The notes under the pieces: generated by a model
Databases searched by the model: none
Told to the model about the DNA's origin: nothing
Seen by the model: only the letters and a program-made list of their open reading frames with translations
Translations under genes and position numbers: made by a program
Shown here: positions 11,434 to 22,877 of the stretch, piece after piece
How positions within the stretch are numbered: position 1 is the first letter of the stretch
How the letters are laid out: each line of letters begins with the position of its first letter
Assembly: GCF_958979055.1 (NCBI RefSeq)
Contig: NC_084892.1
Coordinates: forward strand, 1,492,001 to 1,556,000
Direction: 5' to 3'
Length of the DNA: 64,000 nucleotides
Source: Alnus glutinosa
Lineage: Eukaryota; Streptophyta; Magnoliopsida; Fagales; Betulaceae

Positions 11434-14400
11434 ATGGGTTCTCGTGGGCGAAGTAGTAAGAGCAACAAGGAGAAAACGTCGTCGTCCTCAAAGAGAAGTG
11501 GAAGCAGGCGATCCGATGACTCGGAGTCCGAATCCGACGACTCGTACAGTCGAGACTTGTCGACGGAGGCACGGGGATCCCGAAAGCGCAGGGACCGAAG
11601 CAGCAGCAGACGCCGGAGCCGCCGGAGCACTTCGCGCAATCGGGACTCGGACGACGGCGATTCCTACGACAGCGACGATGACCGTGGCCGAAGCAAGCAG
11701 AAGAAGGGGTCCTCGAGGAACATCACGGAAGAACAAATCAATGAGTACATGGCTAAGAAGGCGAAGAAGAAGGTTTCGATTTTTGCTTCCGTTTCTCTTT
11801 CTGTTTTTGTTGTATTAATTTTTGTTGAATTCGAGGGTTGAATTTTTCCTGGTTTTGATTGTATAGGCAATTCAAGTTGCGAAGAAGCTGAAAGAGCAGA
11901 CGGTTTCTGGCTATTCGAATGATTCGAATCCCTTTGGTGATTCCAATCTCAATGAGAAGTAAGTTTCTTTTTCTTTTTTTAATTTGTTGCTTTAACTTGT
12001 TTAAATTTGGACCATTTAACTAGAAATTAATGAATTTTTTGTTTTGGGGGTTTCAATGCTTTTGATTCTAATTGTATTGACACTTTTCTGTTACAGTGGA
12101 TAGTTATGCTTAACAATAATCTTTAACTCTTAAGCATAGGTGTGTATGTGTGTGTCTGGAAGCATTTGTCTGACTAAGTTCAGTCTTTTTATAAACCTTA
12201 TTCAGCTGAGGAATGGTATTTGTTTTGTGTAATTATTCTGTGGTAGAAGCAGGCCACATTTGTAAATTACTGTCTGCTGTTAGTTTTTTTTTTTATAAGT
12301 AATTTCAAATTCATCAATAAAGTGCAGATGGGCGCAACCCTAGTACACAGGAAGTATACTGTCTGCTGTTAGTTGACATCCGCAAGTTATGGTTAGGAGG
12401 ATACAATTGCTACTTTCATTTTTCTTTTCTTGTGGTGGGTTGAAAGTGCATCCCATATGCATTATATGTGTCACGGGTAAAGCTTTTGTTCATATTGTAT
12501 GTGCACGCCTTATTGTCTAAAACTAGTTTTTCTTTTTCTTTTTTTATTAGTAATCGAGATATAGCTTGACTGGTTTTTGTTCCAATGGCTTGTCTAAAAC
12601 TAGTTGATGATGGCTTGACTCGTTTATGGATTAATGCATTTCATTTTCTTGTCATGCATATATCCGACTTCATAATCTCTGATCTGCAGATTTGTGTGGG
12701 GTAAGAAGATTGAGCGTGATGTTGCCCAAGGTGTGCCGCTTGACATGTTTTCAGCTAAATCTGAGAAAAGGAGACAGAGAGAACGGATGGTATGAATTTT
12801 ACTCCATGATTACTTCTTTGCATGTCAGTTACATTCCTTGTCTTTTTGCATTGTCAAGCCTCTGTAGTCTTTGCTAAGGCTTTCATGGCATTGACTACTT
12901 ACTTCTATCTGGTTAAAAATGACTCATGTCATTGGTGGAAATTATTTTAGTGATATTAAGTAGAAGATAGAATGCAGAAGCCAACTGAAACTCATGGAGA
13001 GAGAGGGTAATGATTGTTGAACAATTTTTGGGATTTTGTTTTTATTACTATATCGGAATGGGCATATTCAGATTCATAATGAAGTTATATTTTGTAATTA
13101 TTAACATGCTTAGAGGCAGGGGGAAGACAGAGGAATTACTAAACGATTGTGGATAAATCACATATTGGGGACCTTAGGGAATAGGTGGTAAAAGAATGGA
13201 CTGGGATTTTTCTACATCTTAGGTTCAAAAACTATGTCAATCAAAGAGCATAACACATATTGTTGATTTTGAAATGTTTGCGATTCCTGCAAGCTACGAC
13301 AGTTATGGTAAATATTCCCTTCCATTTGGAGCATGGTTTCATGCTGGAGTATGGATCTTTATCATACGAAACTTGTTGTATATCATGAGAATTACTAATG
13401 AGGTCTTCTAAAATATAATCCCATTGCTTCAAATGTAAATCTATCTATTCACTAGGCCTGTCAGTGGATGGGATATGTACTTGAATTTGTGCTGAACCCA
13501 ATTCATAAAACTGGCTTGGATAATTCTAAATAAAGGTGAAGTATTAACAGAGTACCTGTTGATATATTGGTCAATGTCTCAATCTTGGGATTTGGCTTTA
13601 AGATTTATTTCTGAAATTTCTTAGCGAGTTAAGTTGGGATTTAGGCTAAGTTGAGCTGTCTTGGTTTGAGTTGAGTATCATCTCAAGCCTGTTGAATATT
13701 TAAAATTAGGGAAAAATACAATTTAGCCTCCCAAACTACCAGCCATTTTCTGGATAGCCCTCCGAACTATCAAGGCTTGGACTCTGGTTCCCCAAACTAC
13801 CAAAACTTTTGAAAAAGGCCCCCTTCGGCAAAATATCTCCATAATACCTCTGTCACGTGTCATTTTTTTTTTTTTCATTTTTTTTGTTTTTTTTTTTAAT
13901 TTTAATTGAAAAATGACACATGACAGGGGTATTATGGGGATATTTTGCCAAAAGGGGTCTTTTTTAAAGGTTTTGGTAGTTTTGAGGGGGGGGGGGGGGG
14001 AGGGGCCAGAGTTCAAGTCTTGATAGTATGAGAGGCTATCCGGAAAATGGCTGGTAGTTTGGGGGGCTAAATTGTATTTTTCCCTTAAAATTAGCTTTGT
14101 AAGAGAGTGCAAACTTTTGAGGGTCAATTTAGTCTCTAAGTCATTTTAAGTCATAGTCTCATCCAAATAATCAATTAAGGGATCCAAATTTAACTTCTGA
14201 TGTACTTTGTTCTTCAGTTTCATGAAATGAATTACATAAATGGCTTTTTAAGGCTCAATTACTGTTGCCAACGGGCCAAGCTCATAGTGCGATCTTTAAC
14301 TTTTTCTTGCCCTCATTTGTATTCATGAAGTTTCTCCTATCCTCATAGTAGTGGTTGTTGTAGAGCAGTGGTAGTAATTTGTTACTTGAAAATGAATGAA

Positions 14401-17400
14401 TTAAGACACTTTGTCTACGTATCTTCTACTTTTTGTGTATTCCATATTTGTTGAGATAGGTACATTGGTGCTGCAATGATTATATTTACTCGAATTCTTA
14501 CTGTAGGCAGAGATTGAAAAGGTGAAAAAGAGAAGGGAGGAAAGGGCTATTGAAAAAGCACAACACGAGGAAGAAATGGTAAATTGGATTACATATTATT
14601 TTAAGAGTTGTCTTCTCAAATCTGTTGGCATAGAGAATTACAGTTTTTGTTGTTTCTGCAGGCAATGTTAGCCAGAGAACGTGCCCGGGCAGAGTTCCAG
14701 GACTGGGAGAAGAAAGAAGAAGAGGTACGGTGCTGAGCTGTCATCAATAGTCTTTACCTTGTCCTTTGTTTGCTGGATTGAGCTTTCAGTTTTGTTGTTA
14801 TGTTCTGTTTGTGATGATTAAGATATCATTTCTCTTCTATTGGCAATATAATGAGTGAGCATGTTTCACTCTTCAGTTTCATTTTGATCAAAGCAAAGTG
14901 AGGTCAGAGATTAGACTGCGTGAAGGGCGTACCAAGCCTATTGATGTTCTTTACAAGCAGCTCAATGGCTCTGATGATTTTGATATAGAAATAAATGAAC
15001 CGTACATGGTCTTCAAGGTAACTTCCTTTTATGCCCTGAGGTTCTAGCTTGTTTTCAAATTTTGTCTCCCTTTCCCCCTTCTCTTTTAAATTTTCCTTTC
15101 ATTTGCTGCGCAGCTTCTTAGCTATGAGCTTTTTCATGCTTCTGTCATGGGAAAGAGTGAGATAACCATAGATAATAGAAATTTCTTTTTAGTGTGCTTT
15201 AGATATGCATCATTTTTCTTTTCTTTCTTCCAACTCTCTCTGTCTAGCTCTCTTTTAGGGTGTTGGGTGGAATTGTTATTGAGAGGTAAAAAAAAAAAAT
15301 ATTATTATTATTTTTTGCATCTTCTCCTTCATTAGTTACAAGCAATGTGTCTCTATTGTTGATTATAACCTAGAACTTTTTTAAAAAAAAAAAATAAAAT
15401 AAAATAACAATTGATGTTGGCATTTGACATGTACCATGGTGTAGGGCTTGACTGTAAAAGAAATGGAAGAGCTTCGTGATGACATCAAAATGCATCTGGA
15501 CTTGGACAGGGCAACACCAACACACGTAGAGTACTGGGAGGTATCATTCTGTTCCCTTTACCATACATGTTTAGTGGCTATCAATCATTGAGAGTGTTAG
15601 TAATAACTTATCATATATATCTTTTGCGTCTTTTCTTTGATTATATTTTCATTGTTATTGTTCCATATGTGAAGTCAAGCCCATCCTGATAAGTTAAAAG
15701 CTGTGTTCATGTGTCTGTGAATGGATACATTACTTATAAATTCATTTCATTGAAGAGTGCAGAAGGGTGCAATCCTAATAGATGTATATGGAAAAAGTCC
15801 CCCCATTCATTCAAATATATAGGACAACACAACTCATGAATTGACAGCTAACGGGACACCTCACCAGGAACAGCTGGTGGAGACACCTCACCTACAAGGC
15901 TAGAACCTTCTAGTCCTATCCTTCTAACAATAATTAAACTTAAGTTTGATTCAGGACAAGACATATTTAAACGTATGGTGCCAGTAGAATAAATTGCTGT
16001 TTTACACCAAGTTTGGTAGGAGGGGTGGAAATTGGTGTGTTACTCAAAAGAATTGAGTTTCAGCTTTCCTCTCCTATATTTTTAAAGCTCTTTCGGAGCC
16101 CATGAAATTGCTTTTGGTTTAATACCAATCGGTTAATGGAAGATCTGCTAGATGGTGGGAACTTCAATTTTGTTTGAAAGTAACTTATCCAGAAAAAAAA
16201 AAAAAAAAAAAAAGCATATATTATAGACACTTTAGTGGCTATTCGCTACACCCCAAAAAAGTTAGTCCCACCTTGAGAAGATGAGCTGCCCACATTGAGT
16301 GGCTAGATTATAGAGGTTTTCATGAATACTAAGTCCCACATTTGTTCTTTATTAGGTTGGCTGGGCTTTATAAGTGATTCTAAAAAGCTCCAATTGTAGC
16401 TTGACTAGTCCTTTTGGAGTGATAGTAAATATGTTGCTAGCATTTTTCCTGGGTTACACTCTATATGTATGAAATAGAAGCTGGTTGTTGAGCTATATAG
16501 TACTCGTGCCATGTTAATCATGTATTATTGATTTTTTTTTCTTTATTTTCTTCTATTGGTTTTCTTTTTTGCATTTTTCAAGCTACTCTTGTGCACAGGT
16601 GAGTGCACATGCACATCTTTGTATGTTTGCATTTGCATGCGTGTGTGTGCTTGCCTTTTTTTACCTAGCCTGCATATGCTCATTTCTTTACATATCTAGT
16701 ATCTCCTGTATCTATTGAAGCCTTACGTCTCCTATGAATGGTCATGTATGATTGACATGATTACTGACCCTTGTTTCTGATGGACATTATCCACAAGGTT
16801 ATTGTCTGAACATTTGAATTATAACTGCAAAAGTTGGAAGAGTGCTGACTTTAAATGACTTATGTAAGGATTGGCATTTCTGGTCGTTCAACTCGACAAT
16901 CTCTTGATATGTGCAATTGAACAGGCTCTTTTGGTGGTCTGTGACTGGGAGCTAACTGAAGCTCAGAAAAAGGACGCACTGGATCGCGCTAGGGTGCGTG
17001 GGGAAGAACCTCCTGCTGAGTTGCTTGCTGAAGAAAGGGGTCTGCATTCCAGTATTGAAGCAGATGTCAAGAATCTCTTGCAAGGAAAAACTTATGCCGA
17101 ATTAGAGGCATTACAGTCCCAGATTGAGTCACAGATGCGTTCTGGCACAGCGAAGGTAGTTGAGTACTGGGAGGCTGTCCTGAAACGCCTCCATATATAC
17201 AAGGCCAAGGTATCTACCATTAGATCTTCTTCAATGTCTTTGCATCTCATCACCACTTATGAGTTTGACTTACTGGTTGTTTGTTTTTAAATACAGGCTT
17301 GTTTGAAGGAAATTCACACTAAAATGTTGATGAAGCATCTGCAACGCCTTGAGCAACCTTTGGAGAGTGAAAATATATTGGAGTCTGATCATGATTTAAA

Positions 17401-18647
17401 ACTGAAAGAGGATGACAGTGAGCATGATGTTAATGGTGTGTGCTTTTTGTCATTTGTCTATATATACATATACTGTTGCTCCTAGGATGGCGTGCTCATT
17501 ATTTTTTCTGCATAGATGCTCAAACATTCTCTCCAGAACCCATAAAGGAAGAGACTTACGAGGATGAGCAAGAGGCTGGTTCATTTTCACCAGAACTGTT
17601 GCATGGAGATGAAAATGAAGAAGCAGTTGATCCTGAAGAGGACAGGGCTATGCTGGTAAGTTACTAACACGATGCAATCGCTATTTAATTGTGAGCTTGT
17701 GACTCAGAATCAGCTCCAACTAATTGCTATTGAGCATTTAAGCAGATATTTTGACCTTTAGAGTAGAACATCTACTGAACAATTTACTTATAGAGAGCAA
17801 GTAACAAGATTTCTTCTTTGATGTAACCATATGAATGTTATTGTAATTTCACAGGAAATGAAACGTATGGCTGTTGTGAAAGAACAGCAAAGACGGGTTC
17901 AAGAAGCCATGGCATCAAAGCCAGCTCCATCAGAAGATAATTTTGAGCTGAAGGCCATGAAAGCGATGGGAGCCATGGATGAAGGGGATGCAGTATTTGG
18001 CTCTGGTGCTGAAGTGAACCTGGACTCTCAGGTGCCTTTTGTTGGCCATTCTCCCCATCTTTTACCTTTATATTCCAATACTTTGAAGAAAATGATCTTG
18101 CATTCGGCCACATTCCCTGTACTATTTTTCTGAAGTCTTATCATTATCTTTTCTTCTGATGTGGATGCAGGTGTATTGGTGGCATGACAAGTACCGACCA
18201 AGGAAGCCGAAATATTTCAACCGTGTCCACACAGGATATGAGTGGAATAAATACAATCAGACTCACTATGATCACGACAACCCACCTCCAAAGATTGTGC
18301 AAGGATATAAATTCAATATCTTCTATCCAGATCTTGTTGACAAGACAAAGGCTCCGTTGTACACTCTTGAGAAGGATGGGAGCAACGGTGAGACATGCAT
18401 TATAAGGTTCCATGCAGGGCCACCTTATGAGGACATCGTGAGTTTTCTTGATCTGGTGGTTCGACTTTTTTCTTTTTTAGTAAATGGTTCTCATAGGATT
18501 AACTTCAGTGCATTGATTGTATCACAGGCTTTTCGAATTGTAAACAAGGAATGGGAATATTCTCACAAGAAGGGCTTTAAGTGCACATTTGAACGCGGGA
18601 TATTGCACGTGTATTTCAACTTTAAACGCTACCGTTATCGTCGGTGA
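11434..18647 (+). CDS. CACTIN: Splicing factor CACTIN
   Basis: Nuclear spliceosome-associated protein needed for accurate pre-mRNA splicing; Arabidopsis CACTIN is essential for embryogenesis. Exons: 11434-11772, 11867-11958, 12690-12789, 14507-14578, 14662-14724, 14877-15017, 15445-15540, 16925-17209, 17297-17435, 17516-17655, 17855-18031, 18171-18437, 18528-18647. They join to 676 residues, close to the plant family length. Residues 1-100 are an SR/RD-rich low-complexity head. About 110-225 is a charged helical segment (EEERAIEKAQ-type). The mid domain covers about 225-395 (YWEALLVVCDWEL, HVEYWE). An acidic linker follows, then the highly conserved C-terminal cactin domain (549-676) with YRPRKPKYFNRVHTGYEWN, HAGPPYED and the terminal YFNFKRYRYRR. 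Introns 2 and 3 carry an L1 stub and a foldback element; neither interrupts coding sequence. Confidence 0.96.
12284..12356 (-). mobile_element. 5'-truncated LINE-1 tail with target-site duplication
   Basis: In the minus orientation this is a short 3' end ending ATTACTTATAAAAAAAA, preceded by GGGTTGCGCCCATCTGC, which resembles the tail of plant L1 LINEs. The 16-bp sequence TACTGTCTGCTGTTAG flanks it exactly (12268-12283 and 12357-12372). Poly(A), extreme 5' truncation and a long target duplication are hallmarks of target-primed reverse transcription. It lies in CACTIN intron 2. Confidence 0.8.
13709..14084. mobile_element. Foldback MITE in CACTIN intron 3, 9-bp TSD
   Basis: Almost the whole element is one inverted repeat. 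The left arm begins GGGAAAAATACAATTTAGCC, and the right arm is its complement with few differences over more than 90 bp. Further pairing around CACGTGTCAT and AAATGACACATGAC surrounds a T-rich centre. TTAAAATTA flanks both sides exactly (13700-13708 and 14085-14093). A 9-bp duplication fits a Mutator-like (MULE) origin. The right arm holds a G run near 13987-14000. Confidence 0.8.
15731..15795 (-). mobile_element. Degenerate L1-like 3' tail in CACTIN intron 7
   Basis: The order of motifs (CTTATAAATTCATTTCA, AGTGCAGAAGGGTGCAAT, TAATAGATGTATATGG) parallels the L1 tail at 12284-12356 but is more diverged. No target duplication is visible. It may be an older copy of the same kind of element. Confidence 0.35.
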
Positions 18648-19930
18648 CGTGCGGCTAGTTTTGCGACTCTTTCCTCTGGAAGCTGTGAATCTCCTACAGC
18701 GAGGCCTGTCAAGATTTCGCAAATGTGTTTCAAGTTTGAGTTTATACAAAATCAATTTTGTGTTGTAAAGTATCATTTCTTGTTAGTTTTCAAGAAACCT
18801 TTCCATCAGTATATGCTTCGTTTACTTTTGGTGACTTTCAAGGAAACGTGAATGTCCTTCAAAATAGAAAGATATAGAGTGCTGTGAACAGAAACTATGA
18901 AGTGTTCTGCAGGCCATATGATCTCCTATCCGGCCAATTCAGTAGTTTTGACATTATGAATTGGACCATGAGATCAGGACTCGTCATACTTGGGTAAGAA
19001 TTCAGTAGTCTTTTGTTGCTATGATGATCTTATCACTAAGTCAACTCTTTTTTTATTTATTAATTTTTTTATTTTTTATTTTTTTTCTTGCGAGTTAAAT
19101 TCGAGGTTGGCTTGGTTCAGTTTCAGTTAGAATTTAACCTGTTGGGATTGGAACATGTCTCTTAATAGAACAAAAGGGACACGTATTCCACAAAAGAATA
19201 CGACAAACACATCCCAATCTCAACGGATCAAATTCATCGAATCCTGTATCTTCTTTTCTGGTTGAAAGAAAAGCAAAATATATACTAATTGATTATGAAG
19301 ATGGGTCGGTACTTTTAAATCTTTATGTAAAACATGTATTTTCTATGATACCCATAATTGCTAATTCCTACACTTAGAACATGAAAACCATGATGATTAC
19401 AATAAACACTACTACTAGAGCTAATCACGTAGTTTTTGACTAATTGCATTACTCAAAGTGAATCTCATCTTAATTGGCCTCGATTGGCCGCTGAGAAAGA
19501 ATTACAAGGTATTGTTTTGCCAATGTAATTTTCTTAAACATATATATCTTAAAGTATTCTTTTTGGTCAATGATGCTTTTTCTTTTCTTTTTTCGGATTG
19601 GGCTTATAATTTTTGAACATTTTTTTTCCAAAATCATTTTTCTTCAGAATTTATAATTTTTTTGCTCTCACCAATCCTCTGTAAAATATGCTGATCAAAA
19701 CAAAACACATGAATTCAACTCTAAAAATGATTTCATATAAAACTAAGAGCATATGCACACAAGGTAAGTGATCAATAAAATTGTACCATATTGAAGATGC
19801 ATAATCGTATACACAAAAACTAATTTGATTGGATTGAGTTCTAAACCTTCTTTTTGCATAAAATATGGTCTTTGAACATGCTTGAAATACGAGTTGTGTT
19901 CTGGACATTAAGAAAAACTTGATCTCTATT

Positions 19931-20001
19931 GCTTAAACAAGCAATAGTCGAGCGCGTTAGCGCAAAAGTCATTGCGCTAACGAACAAGCAATTGATTAAG
20001 C
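19931..20001. repeat. GC-rich hairpin with an 11-bp perfect stem
   Basis: CGTTAGCGCAA (19955-19965) pairs perfectly with TTGCGCTAACG (19972-19982) across a 6-base loop. GCTTAA and TTAAGC at the outer ends extend a weaker outer fold. It stands out from AT-rich surroundings. No poly-T tract or gene end suggests a terminator. It could be the centre of an old foldback element. Confidence 0.6.
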
Positions 20002-20159
20002 AGTAATTTGAATGCGCAAAACTTTTGTTATGTTAATATCTTTAATTTGATCTATATTTGGTTTAATTCTACTTTTTCTTCAAATAGTTTTTTCTTTGCT
20101 AAATTGCCTAAGGCCTACGCTTTTTTGACTCAAATCGTAGATATTATGCCAGTAATACA

Positions 20160-20350
20160 TGTGCTACTGGCAAATGAACTTTAGGGCACTTTTGGGAAAA
20201 TGCACCCAGTGTTGTAGCTAATCAAGTAGCTCTATAAGCATGTGTACAAGCTCATAATGAGGGACGTGCTCTTACTCGTGAGGGTAATGCAATTATTCAT
20301 TAGGCTAGTAAATAGAGTCCTGAGTTAGCTGCTACTTGTGAAGTATGAAA
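20160..20350 (+). pseudogene. rbcL: Nuclear fragment of chloroplast rbcL (NUPT)
   Basis: Long runs match the 3' part of plant plastid rbcL: AGCATGTGTACAAGCTC, AATGAGGGACGTG, CTCGTGAGGGTAAT, TGTGAAGTATG. They correspond to the region coding for [20 protein letters not shown] and EGRDLAREGN and on to CEVW near the enzyme's C-terminus. Several differences from the plastid sequence are CG to CA or TG, as expected from deamination of methylated cytosine in nuclear DNA. The fragment is out of frame and not expressed as protein. No other plastid gene is visible beside it. Confidence 0.82.
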
Positions 20351-20981
20351 AAACTTGAAGATTACCCCAAGTTAAACAATTACTTAATTGCAATTGATAT
20401 CACCAAACCAATATTTTTTTTTAATACATTTTTGTTTTTGGTTATCTTCAATGCGATAAAAGCTTTAAAAATTAGCACTCCACTTAAGTTTGCGGGGCGA
20501 GAATATGGTACAATAAACATTATACAATTTGATGTTGATTTGCATTATGATTCACACATACATAAAGCACCCATTACTCGGTAATGCTTTCCTTTTTTTG
20601 ACAGTTCCAATCTTCCAATTCAAACTGTATTAAGTAATTGCTTTCTCCATTTCCAAAAGTTGGTTTGCTTTTTCCCAGAGCAACAATCATGCTTAGCTCC
20701 AAGTGATTCCAATTACCTCATAACTGCAAGTCCATATCTTTTGGAACATTTCATACTTTAGCAAGCATCTGATCCCAGTCTTTCTTTTTTGTCTTTCCTT
20801 TTACTCAAACCCATCCTTGGAATCACTTTACAATAAGCATCCTCTTGGAATCATTTCCACCACCTTTAACTTTGCAGCATGAATATTCAAAGATTGTATA
20901 CATCCACATAACAAACATATTTGACAGTCAAAATATACGCCAAAGAAGAGAAAACTAAAAAAGTTTATATTCTCAGTACTT

Positions 20982-22877
20982 TCATATAGTCTCAATACTA
21001 ACCTCTTCTTGATCAACAATTTGGATTATGCATTGCAGTTCTTGAACAACATCCTTCATTCCTGGCCTATCCCCCTTCTTCTCTCTCAAACAGGAAAGTG
21101 CAAGCTCTAAGAAGAGCTTTATGCTTGTCAGTGTATCGCCTGACAGCTCCTTGCTGAGAAGCCGCTGATCCACAACCTCCATGGTTGCACCATTGATGAC
21201 CCTTTGGCTCACATAAGTGGCTAGGTTGACATCGTCTTGATCACGCGAAAAATCAATTGCCTTCTGGGAGGTCAGAAGCTCAAGCAGCACAACCCCATAA
21301 CTATAGACATCACTTTTATCAGATAACTGATAGTTGCGATAGTATTCTGGATCCAAGTACCCCAATGTTCCCTGAGCACAGGTTGATACATGGCTCAGCC
21401 CTGGGTGAGCCAATCTGGAGAGCCCAAAATCTGCAACTTTGGCATTGAACTCACCATCCAATAGTATATTTGTGGACTTGACATCTCGATGGTAGATGGG
21501 AGTATATGCAGCATTGTGTAAATAAGCCAATGCTTCTGCAGTTTGCAATGCAACTCTCAGCCTCGTTTTCCAGTCTAGGAAAGTTGAAAACTTGCCATGT
21601 AAATGGCCATGGAGGGTTCCATTTGAGATGTACTCGTAGATCATCAATGGCTGCTCACCTTCCACGCAGCAACCCAACAGTCTAACTAGGTTTTTGTGGT
21701 TGACTTGAGAGAGTATCCCAACTTCATTGAGTACTTGTTCGGTGCTTTTAACGTTGCCAACTCTTGCTGACTTAACTGCCACAACGGTCCCATCTTGAAG
21801 CTCACCTTTGTAGACTTCCCCAAAACCACCACTCCCTAAAATCCTGTCTTTGGAGAAGTTATTTGTTGCTCTCTTCATCTCTTTCAAATGAAACATCCTC
21901 GCAGATTTCCCACCATTGCTTGACTTCAACATCTCCTCTCTTGCCTTGGCCACCTTCTCTAGGCTAGTGAGTCTGTAGGATCTTCTTACTATGATAGCAG
22001 TTATTACTACTGCTAGAGAGAAAAAGGAGATTACCCCTATGGAGACCTTTAAGCTGAGTCTAGCTTTAGTGTTTTTCTTCCTTCTCAAGCAAGTTCCAAG
22101 CGCATGGTCCCAAAGGTGTCCCTTATTGCAAAGACACCGGAGGCTGCCATTCATACCGGCAGGTAAACACTTGGAAGCACCAGAGCAATCAAGTTGTGTT
22201 TTACACACAGGTTCCGATGGGGGAGCCCATTGAATTTCCAACCCCTCTTCCCATTGATCAGCAGGCTTCTCAGGATCCAAATGAAGGATACTTCTGAACG
22301 CTCTACAACCTGAATTGTGAAGCCGTATCTTGTACGCCGAAGGCATCCCACCCGCAACAAAGGTGCAACAAGGGTCAAGACCACTTGCACATTGAAGTGC
22401 TCGCTTTGTATCAACTTGCCCTGAGCTTTCCAAGTAACGGTGACAGAGACTAGAAGGAGTGCAATTGAGAGGGGAGACGAAAAGCCGGGGTGAACAGTTG
22501 AAGAGGAAGATGGTGTTGGATGAAGTGATGTTGAAAGGGAGAGATTGGTTCAACCAAAGGCCTTCACTCACCAGCATGTCTTGAGTAACACATCTGTCAG
22601 GCAGCCATGCCGATGGTTGCACCACCATGCGTTGAGATGCGGCCATGATGCCGAGTACAAGATAAGAACTTCCATTCAAGGAGTCAAAATAAATTTTCTG
22701 AGAGCCGGGATCACAACGGAGAGAGTAATCCGGGTCACCGCAGTTGGGGTTTGTGCTTAGAGGATACGGGACTTGAATGGAGCCACAGTTTGGGCAGGCC
22801 TTTTGAGAAGAACATCGAAGACTAAGGAAAAGAAGAAAGAAGATATGGCTGCAAAGGAAGTGTGGTATTGTGCCCAT
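20982..22877 (-). CDS. Wall-associated receptor kinase-like protein (WAKL15/20 type)
   Basis: Single-exon gene of 631 residues for a plasma-membrane receptor-like Ser/Thr kinase. Signal peptide at about 1-24. A cysteine-rich galacturonan-binding WAK domain follows at about 28-130 (ACPNCGSIQVPYPLSTNPNC). A second Cys-rich region (225-263) ends CLCNKGHLWDHALGTC, EGF-like but short. A transmembrane helix lies at 277-297 and the kinase domain at about 345-615. Kinase landmarks: GSGGFGEVYKG (348-358), VAVK with catalytic Lys369, HRDVKSTN (463-470), DFG (483-485), and GTLGYLDPEYY in the activation segment. All catalytic residues are present and it is an RD kinase. The overall plan matches Arabidopsis WAKL15/WAKL20. 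Family members act in cell-wall sensing and pathogen or metal responses; the ligand of this one is unknown. Confidence 0.94.
   Translation of the reverse strand: MGTIPHFLCSHIFFLLFLSLRCSSQKACPNCGSIQVPYPLSTNPNCGDPDYSLRCDPGSQKIYFDSLNGSSYLVLGIMAASQRMVVQPSAWLPDRCVTQDMLVSEGLWLNQSLPFNITSSNTIFLFNCSPRLFVSPLNCTPSSLCHRYLESSGQVDTKRALQCASGLDPCCTFVAGGMPSAYKIRLHNSGCRAFRSILHLDPEKPADQWEEGLEIQWAPPSEPVCKTQLDCSGASKCLPAGMNGSLRCLCNKGHLWDHALGTCLRRKKNTKARLSLKVSIGVISFFSLAVVITAIIVRRSYRLTSLEKVAKAREEMLKSSNGGKSARMFHLKEMKRATNNFSKDRILGSGGFGEVYKGELQDGTVVAVKSARVGNVKSTEQVLNEVGILSQVNHKNLVRLLGCCVEGEQPLMIYEYISNGTLHGHLHGKFSTFLDWKTRLRVALQTAEALAYLHNAAYTPIYHRDVKSTNILLDGEFNAKVADFGLSRLAHPGLSHVSTCAQGTLGYLDPEYYRNYQLSDKSDVYSYGVVLLELLTSQKAIDFSRDQDDVNLATYVSQRVINGATMEVVDQRLLSKELSGDTLTSIKLFLELALSCLREKKGDRPGMKDVVQELQCIIQIVDQEEVSIETI

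Larger units (their letters stand above)
18648..20981. other. Intergenic DNA between CACTIN and the WAK-like kinase
   Basis: The genes on either side converge here, so their 3' UTRs probably take up both ends. Between them lie a small inverted repeat near 19128-19240, a GC-rich hairpin (19931-20001) and a chloroplast-derived rbcL fragment (20160-20350). The open frame at about 20345-20580 directly after the rbcL fragment matches nothing I recognise. No intact gene is seen. Confidence 0.55.

Noticed and set aside
11330-11870. Several overlapping open frames on both strands at the CACTIN start
   Set aside because: They are shadows of the GC-rich SR-coding first exon. Only the frame starting at 11434 continues in phase into the other cactin exons.
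16245-16470. Stretch with AAGTCCCACATTTGTT and GGCTTTATAAGTG in CACTIN intron 7, reminiscent of plant LTR or TRIM sequence
   Set aside because: No paired ends, primer site or target duplication could be found, so I did not call an element.
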